The notes: generated by a model not told the origin, from the letters alone. DNA of 64,000 nt from Chenggangzhangella methanolivorans (GCF_019797865.1 NZ_CP081869.1:2186001-2250000); one strand, 5' to 3'. Shown: positions 44,404-54,834, counted from the stretch's first letter. A program made the numbers and translations.

Positions 44404-45243
44404 TCAGGACGAGAGAGCGGCGGCGTTGTCGCGCGCGTAGTCGGCGAGCGTGCGGGGCGCATGGCCCGACAGCGTCTCGACGTCGCCGGTGGTCGGCGCG
44501 GTGTGGCCCGCGCGGACCGGCTCGAAGATCGTCGCCAGAAAGCGCGCATAGTCCTCCGGGACGCCGCCCGAGACCAGCGCGGCCACGAAGGTCTCGTCGT
44601 CGATCGCGCGGTAGGCGACAGGACGGCCGAGCGCGCTTGAGAGGACTTCGGCCGCCGCGGCGTAGCCGAGCGCCTGCGGGCCGGTGAGCGTGAAGGCGTG
44701 GCCATCGAAGCGATCGCTCGTCAGCGCGCCGACTGCGCTGTCGGCGATGTCGCGGGCGTCGACGAAGCTGCTCGCGCCGTCGCCTGCCGGAAGCGCGATC
44801 TCACCGACCGCGACGCCCGGCTTCCAGAACGTGTGGAAATTGTCCGCGAACCAGTTGGGCCGAAGGATCACGAAAGGCCCGCCCGCTCGCCTCGACGGCG
44901 CGCTCGACGCGCCGATAGGGATTGGCCTCGTCGGCGTCCGCGCCCATCACGGTCTGCAGCACGATCTTGACGCCGCGCGCCGCCGCCGCCTCGACGACGG
45001 GCAGAAGCCGGCCGGGCACGTCGGTCGTGCCGGTGGCGCCAGCAGATACGCGCCGTCGACCACTTCCAAGGCGGGCCCGTAGGTCGCCGGGTCGCCGAAA
45101 TCGAACCGCACGCCCTCCGCGCCCTCGATCGGCGCTCCCGAGCGCGACGCCGCCTTCACGGACACGCCCTTCGCCACGAGCGCCCGCACGAGAGGACGTC
45201 CGACAGTGCCGCTCGCGCCGAGAACCAGAACCTTGCTCGCCAT
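44404..45243 (-). CDS. NmrA/YtfG-like NAD(P)-binding oxidoreductase (two frameshifts in this sequence)
   Basis: About 280-aa atypical short-chain dehydrogenase. The Rossmann motif is at the N-terminus (VLVLGASGTVGRPLVRALVA). The frame breaks near 45033 after GAYLLAP and near 44880 after RAVEASG. The intervening PGRLLPVVEAAAARGVKIVL and following FVILRPNWFADNFHTFWKPG blocks are well conserved for NmrA-like NAD(P)H:quinone reductases. It is divergent from an HxlR regulator, the same pairing as E. coli ytfG-ytfH, suggesting quinone or electrophile stress control. Confidence 0.8.
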
Positions 45244-45253
45244 CTTCGTCTCT

Positions 45254-45271
45254 TGGTATCTAATGGAAACC
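45254..45271. promoter_or_regulatory. candidate HxlR operator
   Basis: TGGTATC (45254-45260) and GAAACCA (45265-45271) form an imperfect 7-bp inverted repeat in the gap between the divergent NmrA-like and HxlR genes. A GTATC/GATAC pair overlaps at larger spacing. Suggestive by position only. Confidence 0.25.
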
Positions 45272-45377
45272 ATGTTACGAAGCGATACATAGACGCCTCT
45301 CGCGCGGGCCGTAAGAAGGCACGCGGGAGTGCGCTGGTTTCCGGTCGGAAACCTTTCAGCGTCTTGGAGAACAGGCG

Positions 45378-45752
45378 ATGCGCCAGCAATACGACGTCTA
45401 CGCCATGCGCTGTCCGACGCGGATGGTGCTGGACCGGATCGCGGACAAATGGGCGCTGCTGCTGCTCGACCGCCTCGCAGAGGAGCCGATGCGCTTCAAC
45501 CGCCTAAGACGGGACATCGAGGGCCTGTCGCAGAAGGTGCTGTCGCAGACGCTGAAGCGCTTGGAGCGGGATGGGCTCGTCTTTCGCGAAGCCTTCGCCA
45601 CCGTTCCGGTCACGGTCGAATATTCGCTGACGCCGCTCGGCCGCACTCTGAACGAGACGGCCTCAGCGCTCGCCCACTGGGCGGAGCGCAACATGGACGA
45701 GATCCTCCAAGCGCAGGCGGCCTACGACCGGAAGACGAGCGGGGGGAGCTAG
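45378..45752 (+). CDS. HxlR-family winged-helix transcriptional regulator
   Basis: 124 aa. It has the N-terminal Cys (MRCPTRMVLDRIADKWALLL) seen in redox-sensing HxlR proteins such as YodB/QorR, then the winged helix MRFNRLRRDIEGLSQKVLSQ, TLKRLERDGLV and VEYSLTPLGRTLNETASAL. Probably senses quinones or electrophiles and controls the divergent oxidoreductase. Its stop overlaps the convergent GST stop by 4 bp. Confidence 0.9.
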   Translation: MRQQYDVYAMRCPTRMVLDRIADKWALLLLDRLAEEPMRFNRLRRDIEGLSQKVLSQTLKRLERDGLVFREAFATVPVTVEYSLTPLGRTLNETASALAHWAERNMDEILQAQAAYDRKTSGGS

Positions 45753-46372
45753 CCTCTCCCGAACGCCCGCCTGTGCGCGGGCCGCTCGGCGATGCGGCTG
45801 AGATAGCCGGCGAAGCGCTCGGGTCCCGGCAGCTTGCCCCAGCCGGCGAGCCAGCCGAGGAACGAGCCGATCGTGAGATCCGCGGCGGTGAAGCTCTCGC
45901 CCTGGAGCCAGGGGCCGGGCTTCAGCGCGGCCTCGACGCGCTCCAGCGCCTCGTCAAAGCTCGGCCAGCCCGTCATCACCGGCGACGGCGCGTCCTTGCG
46001 CGGAAAGAACGCGTCCATCAGCGCCGGTTCGAGCACGCTCGCCGAATAGACGATCCAGCCGAGATAGGGCCCGCGCTCGAGCGAGCCCGGCGCCGGCGCA
46101 AGGCCGGCCTCGGGAACCGCGTCCGCCACGTGGATGACGATCGCGGCGGATTCCGTGACCACGACCTCCGCGGTCCCCTCCGGACCGCGGTCGACGAGCG
46201 TCGGGATCTTGCCGTGCGGGTTGAGCGCCAGGAACTCGGGCGACTTGTGCGTCCGGGCTTCGAGGTCGTGGGAGACGAGCTCGTAGGGCGCGCCCGTCTC
46301 CTCCAGCAGCCACTTGATGCGCTGGGCGCGCGACTGCGGATGATGGTGCAGCACGAACCGGGCGGCGGCCAT
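45749..46372 (-). CDS. glutathione S-transferase family protein
   Basis: 207 aa from the ATG at 46372. N-terminal thioredoxin-like domain RFVLHHHPQSRAQRIKWLLE, with SPEFLALNPHGKIPTL (cis-Pro) and VVTESAAIVIHVAD (Glu-Ser gamma-glutamyl binding), then an all-helical C-terminal domain with FTAADLTIGSFLGWLAGWGK (N-capping box). Conjugates glutathione to electrophiles; substrate unspecified. Located between the HxlR and mscL genes. Confidence 0.9.
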   Translation of the reverse strand: MAAARFVLHHHPQSRAQRIKWLLEETGAPYELVSHDLEARTHKSPEFLALNPHGKIPTLVDRGPEGTAEVVVTESAAIVIHVADAVPEAGLAPAPGSLERGPYLGWIVYSASVLEPALMDAFFPRKDAPSPVMTGWPSFDEALERVEAALKPGPWLQGESFTAADLTIGSFLGWLAGWGKLPGPERFAGYLSRIAERPAHRRAFGRG

Positions 46373-46512
46373 TGGGCTCTCCTCGCCAAAGACGGCCAGC
46401 GGTCGGGCGACCGCCGGAACCGGGGCGTCATCCCTGCCGAAGAGCCGGGATCCGGGAACACGGCCCAGAACGGCGGCGCGTCCGACGCGTGTTCCGCAGG
46501 CGTCCTTTGGCC

Positions 46513-46953
46513 TCAGACCTTGGGCGCGGACGCCCCGGAGGCGAGGAGATCGCGGATCTCGGCCAGCAGCTTGACGTCGGCCGGCACTTCCGCGGCCGGC
46601 GCGGGCTTGGCCTCTTCCCTTTTCTTCATCCGGTTCATCGCCTTGATCACCATGAATAGGATGAAGGCGATGATGATGAAGTTGATGGTGATGGTCAGGA
46701 AGCTGCCATAGGCGAGCACCGCGCCCTGCTTCTTGGCGTCGACGAGCGCGGGCGACGTCACGGCGGACGACAGGCCGACGAAGTAGTTCGAGAAATCCAG
46801 GCCGCCGATGACCGCGCCGACGATCGGCATGAAGATGTCGGCCACGAGGCTTTCGACGATCTTGCCGAAGGCCGCGCCGATGATGACGCCGACCGCGAGG
46901 TCGACGACGTTGCCCTTCATTGCGAATTCTTTGAACTCTTGCACCATCGACAT
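46513..46953 (-). CDS. mscL: large-conductance mechanosensitive channel MscL
   Basis: 146-aa pentameric channel that opens under membrane tension on osmotic downshock. The signature [20 protein letters not shown] and [20 protein letters not shown] forms the amphipathic helix and TM1. TM2 is [20 protein letters not shown], followed by a charged tail and the C-terminal helix [13 protein letters not shown]. Length is normal. GGGGG precedes the start. Confidence 0.97.
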   Translation of the reverse strand: MSMVQEFKEFAMKGNVVDLAVGVIIGAAFGKIVESLVADIFMPIVGAVIGGLDFSNYFVGLSSAVTSPALVDAKKQGAVLAYGSFLTITINFIIIAFILFMVIKAMNRMKKREEAKPAPAAEVPADVKLLAEIRDLLASGASAPKV

Positions 46954-47124
46954 GGCGGAACCCCCTGTAACGGCCGGCAGATGACAAAACGCCGGCTATG
47001 CCGTTAGAGGTTATCGAGCCCGGCGAGCGATTGGCAAGACGACGGCGCGCAATGACTTGGCGCGCGACAGGATTCGTCTCAGTCAATCGCCCGCGCGTCA
47101 GGCTGTGCGAGGAGACGGCTCAAG

Positions 47125-50100
47125 TTGCAGGGTTGGATCGTGTTGACCGTCGCGGCGGTCTATCTGGCGGCGCTGTTCGCGCTCGCCGCCTGGGTCGACC
47201 ATTCGCGCCCGCGCTGGACGGAAGGGCGACTCCGGCCGCACCTCTATGCGCTCGGGCTTTCGGTCTACTGCACCGCCTGGTCGTTTCTTCGGCGCGGTCG
47301 GCTTCGCGGCCTCGGCCGGCTGGAGCTTCCTCGCGCTTTCGATCGGCCCGGCGCTTGCGCTTGCGCTCTTCACCCCGGCGCTGAAGCGGATCGTCCGCCT
47401 CGCGAAAGAGCGCAACATCACCTCGATCGCCGACTTCATCGGCGCGCGTTACGGCAAGAGCGAGCGTGTGGCGGGACTGGTCGCCGTCGTCGCGATCGTG
47501 GGCGCGACCCCTTACGTGGCGCTGCAGCTCAAGGCGATCGCGACGTCGGTCGCCATCATGGCGGGCCCCAGCAGCGAGTTCGCGATCGATCCCGCGCTGG
47601 TCGCGGCCGCCGGGCTCGCGCTGTTCGCCATGCTGTTCGGCGCGCGTCAGGTCGCCGCCACCGAACGGCAGGAAGGGCTGATGCTGGCGGTCGCGGTCGA
47701 GTCCGTGGTCAAGCTCGCGGCCTTCCTGATCGTCGGCGGCTTCGTCACCTTCTGGCTGTTCGACGGCTATTCCGGGCTGATCGGCCGGGCCGCGGCGACC
47801 GCGGTCGTCTCGCCTTTCGCCACCGCGCCGTCTCCTGCGCACTGGGTCGCGCTGACGGCGCTGTCCTTCGCGGCCTTCCTGCTGCTTCCGCGCCAGTTCC
47901 ACGTCGCCGTTGTCGAGAATCGCGACGAGGCCGACGTCGGACGCGCCGCCTATCTGTTTCCCGCCTATCTCGTCGCCTTCAACCTGTTCGTGCCGGCCGT
48001 CGCGCTCGCCGGCCTCGTGACCTTCGGGGGCGAACAGGGGATCTCGCCCGACTCTTACGTGCTCGCTTTGCCGCTCGAGGCCGGCGCGCGGTGGATCGCG
48101 GTCGCGGCCTTTCTCGGCGGCCTCTCAGCGGCCAGCGCCATGGTCATCGTCGAATGCGTGGCGCTCGCCGTGATGATGTCGAACGATCTCGCGATGCCCG
48201 TGATGCTGCGCCGCCGCTCGGCGCGCCGCGGGCACATGGCCGAGCGGCTGCTCCTCATCCGCCGCATCTCGATCGTGCTCGTCATGGGGGCCGCCTACGG
48301 GGTGAGCCGGATCGCGGGCGCGACCGATCTCTCCAGCCTCGGCCTGATCGCGATGGCGGCGATCGCCCAGCTCGCGCCGGTCTTCTTCGGCGGCCTCGCC
48401 TGGACGGGCGGCAACGCCCGGGGCGCGATCGCCGGGCTCTTGGTCGGGCTGGCGCTCTGGGGCTGGACGCTGGTGCTGCCTGCCTGCGCTTTCGGGCAGC
48501 GAGGGCTGGCTCGCGGGGCTGGTGGCGAACGGCCCATGGGGCGTCGCGTGGCTGCGTCCGCAGGCGATGTTCGGCGCCGATTTTTCCGACCCCCTCACCC
48601 ATGGCGTCGTCACGAGCCTGCTGCTCAATGCGCTCGCCTATGTCGTTGTGTCGGGCACCCGCGGCTTGACGCCGATCGAGCGGCAGCAGGCGCTCGCCTT
48701 CTGCGGGCGCGAACCCGCCGGCGCGGGACCGCAGCCGACGGCGGCGAACTTCCGGCCCTGGCGCTCGCGCGCGACTGCGGGCGAGCTCGTCCAGACCGTC
48801 GCGCGCTATCTCGGGGCCGAACGCACCGAAACCGCGTTTCGCGGCTTCGGCATTGCGCGCGGCGCGGCGCTCGAGCCGAAGGCCGAAGTCGACCTCCAGA
48901 CGCTGCGCTTCGCCGAGCACCTGCTCGCCTCGGCGATCGGCGCCGCCTCCTCCCGCCTCGTGCTCTCGATGCTGCTGACCAAGCGCAACGTCACGACGAC
49001 GGACGCGCTGAAGCTGCTCGACGACGCCTCCGCCGCGATGCTGACGAGCCGCGACGTGCTCCAGAACGCGCTCGACCACGCCCGCCAGGGCGTCACCGCG
49101 ATCGACGCCGACATGAAGCTCGTGTGCTGGAACCGGCAGTTCCGCGAACTGTTTCGACCTGCCGGAAGAGATGATCCACTTCGGCGTCGGGCTCGACGAC
49201 ATCTTTCGCTTCAACGCGGCCCGCGGCGCCTACGGGCCGATCGACCCGGAACCCTTCATCGCCGACCGCATCGAGCGCTTCGTCGTGAAGCTCGAGACGC
49301 TGCGCACGCGCCTCCACCCGTCCGGCCGCGTCATCGAGATCCGCTCGGCCCGCATCCCGGAAGGCGGCGTCGTCACGACCTACACGGACATCTCCGACAC
49401 GGTGGCGGCGCAGGAGGCGCTCGAGCGCGCGAACGAAACGCTGGAGCGGCGCGTGCGCGAGCGCACCCGCGAGCTCACCCCGCCTCAACCAGGAGCTCGC
49501 CCGCGCCAAGACCGAGGCCGACGAGGCCAACATCTCGAAGACGCGGTTTCTGGCGGCGGCGAGCCACGACATCCTTCAGCCGCTCAACGCCGCGCGCCTT
49601 TTCGCCACCAGCATCGTGGAGCGCGCAGAGGAAGGCGCCGATCTCGGCCGGCTGGCGCGCAACGTCGATTCATCGCTCGACGCGGTCGAGGAGATCCTCT
49701 CCACGTTGCTCGACATCTCGCGGCTCGACACCGGCGCGATGCGCCCCGAGCTCTCGAGCTTCCGGCTCGACGACATCACGGGCCAGCTCGCGCGCGAATT
49801 CGCGCCGGTCGCCGAGGAGAAGGGCCTGAAGCTCGTCGTGATGCCGACGAACCTCACAGTGCGCTCCGACCGCCGGCTGCTTCGCCGCGTGCTCCAGAAT
49901 CTCGTCTCGAACGCCATCAAGTATACGCCCGAGGGACGCGTGCTGGTCGGCTGCCGGCGCGCCAAGGGGCGGGTTCGCGTCGAGGTGTGGGACACCGGCC
50001 TCGGCATCGAGCCGCAGCAGCAGAAGGTCGTGTTCCGCGAATTCAAGCGGCTCGACCCAGGGCATGCGGGTGGCGTCGGGCCTTGGCCTCGGACTTTCGA

Positions 50101-50636
50101 TCGTCGAGCGCATCGCGCGCATCCTCGACCACCCGATCACCCTGCGCTCCGACCCCGGCAAGGGCTCGATCTTCGCGCTCGACGTGCCCGTCACCGCGCC
50201 GATGCCGGCCCTGAAGGTCGCCTCGGGCGCCGGCGCCCGGACGAGCCAGGCGCTCGCCGGGCTCAACGTGCTCGCCATCGACAACGAACCCGCGATCCTC
50301 GAGGGCATGACGACGCTGCTCACCGGCTGGGGCTGCACGATCATGACGGCGTCGAGCCTGAAGGAGGCCGAGGCCGTGGTGCGGGCGGCCAAGACCATCC
50401 CCGACGTGCTGCTCGCCGACTACCATCTCGACGACGCCGACGGCATGGAGGCGATCGTGGCGCTGCGCTGGAAATTCGGAAAGCCGGTGCCGGCCGTGCT
50501 CATCACCGCCGACCGTTCGCCGGAGCTGCGCGCCGAAACCGAAGAGAAGCAGGTGACGATGCTGCCGAAGCCGCTGAAGCCGGCGCTGCGGGCCCTGCTC
50601 TCCCAGATGCTGGTGCGCAGGGACGCTGCGGAGTGA
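47125..50636 (+). CDS. hybrid sensor kinase with sodium/solute-symporter N-terminus (five frameshifts in this sequence)
   Basis: About 1,165 aa from a TTG at 47125 behind GAGGAGA. An SSS-type transporter domain spans about 1-490 with some 13 helices (NITSIADFIGARYGKSERVA, FAAFLLLPRQFHVAVVENRD). Then a PAS-like region (AIDADMKLVCWNRQFRELF), a HisKA box with the phospho-His in AASHDILQPLNAARLF, an HATPase with VLQNLVSNAIKYTPEGRVLV, and a C-terminal receiver (LADYHLDDADGMEAI). Breaks near 47285, 48490, 49150, 49483 and 50062 each fit one inserted base in a homopolymer; every block is intact. This is the CbrA/ErcS'-like plan, with the LuxR regulator convergent next door. Confidence 0.86.
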
Positions 50637-50647
50637 CGGCCGGGGAG

Positions 50648-51343
50648 CTAACCGGACAGGTCAGCCGCGGCGCTCACGCCGGCGGCGCGCTCCGGCCACT
50701 GGCCGGCCTCGATCTTCGAGGCGGCGATGACCGCCTGGGTGCGGCTCTCGACGCCGAGCTTGGCGAGGATCGCCGAGACGTGGGCCTTCACCGTGGCTTC
50801 CGAGACGCCGAGCTCGTAGGCGATTTGCTTGTTGAGCAGGCCCTGGCTCAGCATCATCAGCACGCGGACCTGCTGCGGCGTCAGCGTGCCGAGGCGGGCG
50901 GCGAGCTTGGCCGAGCCGTCGTCCGGGCCGGTCAGGTCGACGTCGGGGGGCGACCAGGCGCCGCCGGCCAGAACTTCACGCACCGCGTCGCGCATCTCGT
51001 CGACGCCGAGCGTCTTCGGGATGAAGCCCGAGGCGCCGAAGTCCATGCAGCGGCGGATCGTGGTCGGGTCTTCGTTGGCCGAGACCACGACGACCGGCAG
51101 CGCAGGATACTGCGCCCGAAGATACATCAGGCCCGAGAAACCGCTGACGCCCGGCATGTTGAGGTCGAGCAGGACGAGGTCGAAGCCGCTGTCGGCCTCG
51201 AGCGCCTTGGAGGCGGCGTCGAAGGAGCCGGCCTCCGAGATGTCGGCGGCCTCGCCGGCCATCGCTTCACGCAAGGCGGCGCGAAACAGCGGATGGTCAT
51301 CCGCAATGAGAACGCGATAGGCCGAAGTCGACGAGGTGCTCAT
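50648..51343 (-). CDS. NarL/FixJ (LuxR-type HTH) response regulator
   Basis: 231 aa. The receiver domain has the acidic pocket VLIADDHPLFR, phospho-acceptor Asp in LVLLDLNMPG and Lys in FIPKTLG. The C-terminal LuxR helix-turn-helix (about residues 148-205) is LTPQQVRVLMMLSQGLLNKQ then IAYELGVSEATVKAHVSAIL. It converges with the symporter-type hybrid kinase (stops 11 bp apart) and is probably its partner. In other alphaproteobacteria and pseudomonads such pairs control carbon or alcohol use. Confidence 0.92.
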   Translation of the reverse strand: MSTSSTSAYRVLIADDHPLFRAALREAMAGEAADISEAGSFDAASKALEADSGFDLVLLDLNMPGVSGFSGLMYLRAQYPALPVVVVSANEDPTTIRRCMDFGASGFIPKTLGVDEMRDAVREVLAGGAWSPPDVDLTGPDDGSAKLAARLGTLTPQQVRVLMMLSQGLLNKQIAYELGVSEATVKAHVSAILAKLGVESRTQAVIAASKIEAGQWPERAAGVSAAADLSG

Positions 51344-51452
51344 GAGCGTCTCTTAGCGATTCGCGGTTGCGAAATCACTGCGATATGACGCCTCGTTCAG
51401 AATAGTTCTGAGGGCGTTGCGGAATTGGCGCGGTTCGGGCCGTTCCGAAGCC

Positions 51453-51935
51453 TTAAACAGCCTTCCGCCCGGAGAAATGCACCACGATCTCGCGGGCGTG
51501 CGGGCGGTCGCGGTGCTCCAGGAGATAGACCGCCTGCCAGGTGCCGAGCGCAAGCCGGCCGCCGATCACCGGAATCGAGAGCGAGACGCCGGTCAGCATC
51601 GTCTTCACATGGGCGGGCATGTCGTCCGGCCCCTCGATGCCATGGCGCCACCCGGCGTCGCGCGGCGCCAGGCGGTCGAGCGCGTCCACGAGGTCGTCGA
51701 GCACTTCGGGGCTGGCGTTCTCCTGAATGGTCAACGAGGCGGAGGTGTGCCGCACGAAGAGCGTCGCGAGGCCGTCTCCGGCCTTGCCCTCGCGCAGCGC
51801 CTGCGCGACCGCTCCGGTGACGTCGACGAGGCCCGGCCCCCGCGTGCCGACGGAAAAGCGCGCGATCGCCTGGTGGTCCGCTGGACCCGCGGAGACGAGG
51901 CTGAGGTCGGCGTCGCGCAACAGAGGGTTGGCCAT
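51453..51935 (-). CDS. YjbQ/UPF0047 family protein (secondary thiamine-phosphate synthase type)
   Basis: 160 aa from the ATG at 51935. Family motifs are LFVRHTSASLTIQENASPEV, RHGIEGPDDMPAHVKTMLTG and LALGTWQAVYLLEHRD with the final REIVVHFSG. The conserved His residues form a metal-site-like cluster. E. coli YjbQ has weak thiamine-phosphate synthase activity, but the physiological role is unknown. Neighbours give no clue. Confidence 0.9.
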   Translation of the reverse strand: MANPLLRDADLSLVSAGPADHQAIARFSVGTRGPGLVDVTGAVAQALREGKAGDGLATLFVRHTSASLTIQENASPEVLDDLVDALDRLAPRDAGWRHGIEGPDDMPAHVKTMLTGVSLSIPVIGGRLALGTWQAVYLLEHRDRPHAREIVVHFSGRKAV

Positions 51936-52028
51936 GCGGGCCCATCTCGGGCGCGAAGGCCTTGCGGCGAGCCCCCGCTCGCGTGTTTTCTCGCCGCGCC
52001 CGCCCGAAACCAAGCCGGAGCCCGGACG

Positions 52029-52977
52029 ATGAAGCCGCTCACGATCGACCCCGCCGTCTTCGCCGAAGGCGCCGCGCCCGAAGGAACGGAGGCGCTGGCC
52101 AGGAAGCTGATCGCGCAGGCGAGCCTTGCGCCCGACACCTGGGCGCTCGGCCCCGCCGAGGTGCGCGCCCGCCGCGCCAAGGGGCTGACGCCGTTCATCG
52201 TGGAGCCGAAGAGCGCGCGGGCCGAGACGATCCTCGTTCCCGGTCCCGCCGGCGAGGTTCCGGTGCGCGTGATCGCGCCCGAAGACCCGACCGCTCTCTA
52301 CCTGCACTTCCACAGCGGCGGCTGGACGCTCGGAACCTGCGACCAGGACGATCCGCGGCTCGAGCGCCTCGCGACCGAACTCGGCTTCGCGTGCCTTCGG
52401 TCGACTACCGGCTCGCGCCCGAACACCCCTACCCCGCGGGTCCGACGATTGCGAGGCGGCCGCGCTCTGGGTCGCGCGCGAGGCGAAACAAAAATTCGGC
52501 GTCGAGACGCTGCTGATCGGCGGCGAGTCCGCCGGGGCGCATCTCACGGCCGTGACGCTCGTGCGTCTGCGCGATCGCCACGGTCTGACGCCGTTCGCCC
52601 GCGCCAACCTGACGGCCGGCAGCTTCGACATGTCGCTGACGCCGAGCGCGCGGGCCTTCGGCAACCAGAAGCTCGTGCTCGGCACGCGCGACATCCGCAT
52701 GTTCGCCGCGAATTTCCTGCAGAACGGCGAAGACCTGCGCGATCCCGACGTCTCGCCGCTCTACGCAGACCTTGCGGGCCTGCCGCCCGCGATCTTCACC
52801 GTCGGCGTTCGCGACCCGCTGCTCGACGACACGCTGTTCATGGCGGCGCGCTGGGTCGCGGCGGGCAATCAGGCGGAGCTCCAGGTCTGGCCCGGCTCCG
52901 CCCATGTCTTCACCTCGCTGCCCGACCCGAACGCCGAGCCGGCCTACGCCAAGGTCATGGCGTTCCTAAGAGGCTAG
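52029..52977 (+). CDS. HSL-type alpha/beta hydrolase (two frameshifts in this sequence)
   Basis: About 316-aa esterase/lipase of the hormone-sensitive lipase group. The oxyanion-hole segment is [12 protein letters not shown] (HxGG variant). The frame breaks near 52395 and 52443, on either side of [14 protein letters not shown], a family hallmark that sits in a third frame. From there [20 protein letters not shown] carries the nucleophile Ser, GVRDPLLDD the Asp and SAHVF the His. The blocks are in perfect order, so the gene is probably intact in the organism. Confidence 0.85.
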
Positions 52978-52979
52978 GA

Positions 52980-53192
52980 TCACGCCTTCCCGGCGATCAC
53001 GCTCAGCAGGACCTTGGCCACTTCGGCCGTCACCTTGCGCCGGTACTTGCGGTGGACGAGCTGGCCGTTGTGGTAGACGTCGTGCTCGACATAGAGGACG
53101 GAGCCGTCCCAGCGCAGCACGTTGTCGGTCTCGGTGGTCTCGATGACCTTGAGCCCTTCGATCAGCCGCTCGTCTTGCCGAACGTCCCCCAT
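52980..53192 (-). CDS. small hypothetical protein
   Basis: 70 aa with balanced, soluble composition: MGDVRQDERLIEGLKVIETT at the start and QLVHRKYRRKVTAEVAKVLL near the end. There is no signal, helix or metal motif. Its stop lies 3 bp from the convergent hydrolase stop. It is 68 bp downstream of the creatininase gene and may be the tail of that operon. Coding character (third-position GC, even composition) supports a real gene; function unknown. Confidence 0.65.
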   Translation of the reverse strand: MGDVRQDERLIEGLKVIETTETDNVLRWDGSVLYVEHDVYHNGQLVHRKYRRKVTAEVAKVLLSVIAGKA

Positions 53193-53260
53193 GCGCGCTG
53201 TCCCCTTGTTATCGTTGTCGCCGGCGCATTTGAGACGCCGGCCCGCGATTTGTCGACCCG

Positions 53261-54070
53261 TCAGGCGATGGGCCCGACGTCGAGGCGCTCCATCGGAAAG
53301 CGCGCCACGTCCTTGAGCAGCTCCACGAAGGCGCGCGCGCCGTGCTCGATCGCGTCGGCGCCGGCCTCCGCCGTGCCGGAAGCCGCGTTCCCGATCGCGC
53401 CGGCGGCGTTGATGTCCTGCGCCATCCAGCCGAAGCCCGCGGGCGAGGTCGCCCGCAGATGCGCGAACTCGCGCTCCATGTCGATCGTATAGGGGCGGAA
53501 GTCGCGCGCCTCGTCCATGCGGACAAGGTCGGACCTGAGCTTGAGCATCAGCGCCGTCTCGATGCCGCCCGCATGGATGCCGTGGCGGATCTCCTCGGGC
53601 TCGAACAGCCCGGCCGGATAGCCGAAGCGCTGCCAGTGGCAGTGCACCGCCAGCATCCCCCGCCGCACGCGCAAGCTCCGCGCCACGACGTCGAGCACCG
53701 CGGTGTTGCCGCCGTGGCTGTTCATGAGGATCAGCTTGCGGACGCCCGCGCGCGCCACCGACTCGCCGATGTCGGTCCAGGCGCGGATGATGGTCTCAGG
53801 AGCGATCGACAGCGTGCCGGGAAAGGCGGCGTGCTCGGCCGAGGTTCCGACGCGCTGCATCGGCAGCACCGTGATCGGCAGGTCGTCCGGGACGAGCTCC
53901 AGCGCGCGCTCGAGATAGCCCTCGCCGATCATGGAGTCGACACCGAGCGGAAGATGCGGCCCGTGCTGCTCCACCGCCGCGACGGGGAGCACCGCGATCC
54001 ACTCGCCGACCGAAGGATCGCAAAAGTCGCTGGTCGTCATCTCCGTCCAGCGGCGGCGGGGCAGGCTCAT
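53261..54070 (-). CDS. creatininase family amidohydrolase
   Basis: 269 aa. Metal-binding motifs of the family are present: VEQHGPHLPLGVDSMIGEGY (Glu, His, Asp), LILMNSHGGN (His) and HAGGIETALML (Glu). Relatives include creatinine amidohydrolase, mycofactocin MftE peptidase and ring-opening amidases such as FAPy deformylase. The start MSLPRRRWTEMTTSDF matches the usual opening. It lies 2 bp downstream of the pyroglutamyl-peptidase-like gene, suggesting a shared role with small cyclic or blocked amides; that is inference. Confidence 0.9.
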   Translation of the reverse strand: MSLPRRRWTEMTTSDFCDPSVGEWIAVLPVAAVEQHGPHLPLGVDSMIGEGYLERALELVPDDLPITVLPMQRVGTSAEHAAFPGTLSIAPETIIRAWTDIGESVARAGVRKLILMNSHGGNTAVLDVVARSLRVRRGMLAVHCHWQRFGYPAGLFEPEEIRHGIHAGGIETALMLKLRSDLVRMDEARDFRPYTIDMEREFAHLRATSPAGFGWMAQDINAAGAIGNAASGTAEAGADAIEHGARAFVELLKDVARFPMERLDVGPIA

Positions 54071-54072
54071 CG

Positions 54073-54765
54073 TCAGGCGTCCGGCGGTCGGTTTCGGTCG
54101 CGCCGGGTATGGACCAGAAACGCCGCGACCGCACGCGCCATGTCGTCGAGGGGAAGCGCGAAGCAGCTAGCGAGCCGCGCCGCCGCGGGAACGCCCGCCG
54201 CCACCTGTTCGGGCGTCAGAGGCAGATGGAGAAAGGTCGCGACGAAAGCCGGCGAAGCGCGCTCGGCGGCCTCGAGCGCGAGGTAGAGGGTCTGGTTGCA
54301 GAGATGCGCGCCGGCGTCGTCCGAGACCTCCGCCGGGAAGCCGAGAGCTCGAAGCGCCGCCGCCGCGCCTTCGAGATCCGGCCACGAGGCGGCGCGCGTC
54401 TCCCGTCCGCCGTCGCGCACCGGGCCGAGCGCGCCAAACTGTCCGCGCGCGTCGGCGACCCGAAGGTCGCGCCGGTTGCGGGCGACCCGCTCGAAGGACA
54501 ACGCCTCGCGTCCGGCCGCCTGGCCGGTGAGGAGCACATGGCTCGGGCGCGTCTCGGCGATCGCCGCGGCGAGCTGGCGCTCCGCCGCCTCCGTGTCGAC
54601 CTCGAGAAGCCTGAAGGCGACGGGCCCTCCGAAGGCGGCTTCCAACCTCGCCCGATCGCTCGCGAGAAGCCGGAGCAGCGCCTCCGAGCAGTTCGGTCCG
54701 CCGTCGAAACGGCCGAAGGCTGTCAGCAGAAGACGATTCACGACGCGCTCCGCCCTTGCGGACAT
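54073..54765 (-). CDS. pyroglutamyl-peptidase I family (C15) protein
   Basis: 230 aa (a GTG at 54741 is an alternative start). It begins LLLTAFGRFDGGPNCSEALL, close to the C15 opening FG.F.....NPS. The catalytic triad of the family is in place: Glu in LSFERVARN, Cys in AHLCNQTLYLAL and His in FLHLPLTPEQV. It removes N-terminal pyroglutamate from peptides in known members. It is upstream of the creatininase-family gene and divergent from a MarR gene. Confidence 0.85.
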   Translation of the reverse strand: MSARAERVVNRLLLTAFGRFDGGPNCSEALLRLLASDRARLEAAFGGPVAFRLLEVDTEAAERQLAAAIAETRPSHVLLTGQAAGREALSFERVARNRRDLRVADARGQFGALGPVRDGGRETRAASWPDLEGAAAALRALGFPAEVSDDAGAHLCNQTLYLALEAAERASPAFVATFLHLPLTPEQVAAGVPAAARLASCFALPLDDMARAVAAFLVHTRRDRNRPPDA

Positions 54766-54834
54766 TCGAGGGACGCCTCAGAAAGCATGCGCCGCCGCAG
54801 ATCTTTGACGCGCTCGACTTCCTGTCACGAGACC

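Noticed and set aside
47125..50636. Separate symporter, kinase and response-regulator genes
   Set aside because: The order of domains matches single-chain CbrA-like hybrid kinases, and each break is a one-base homopolymer change without ribosome sites at the new frames.
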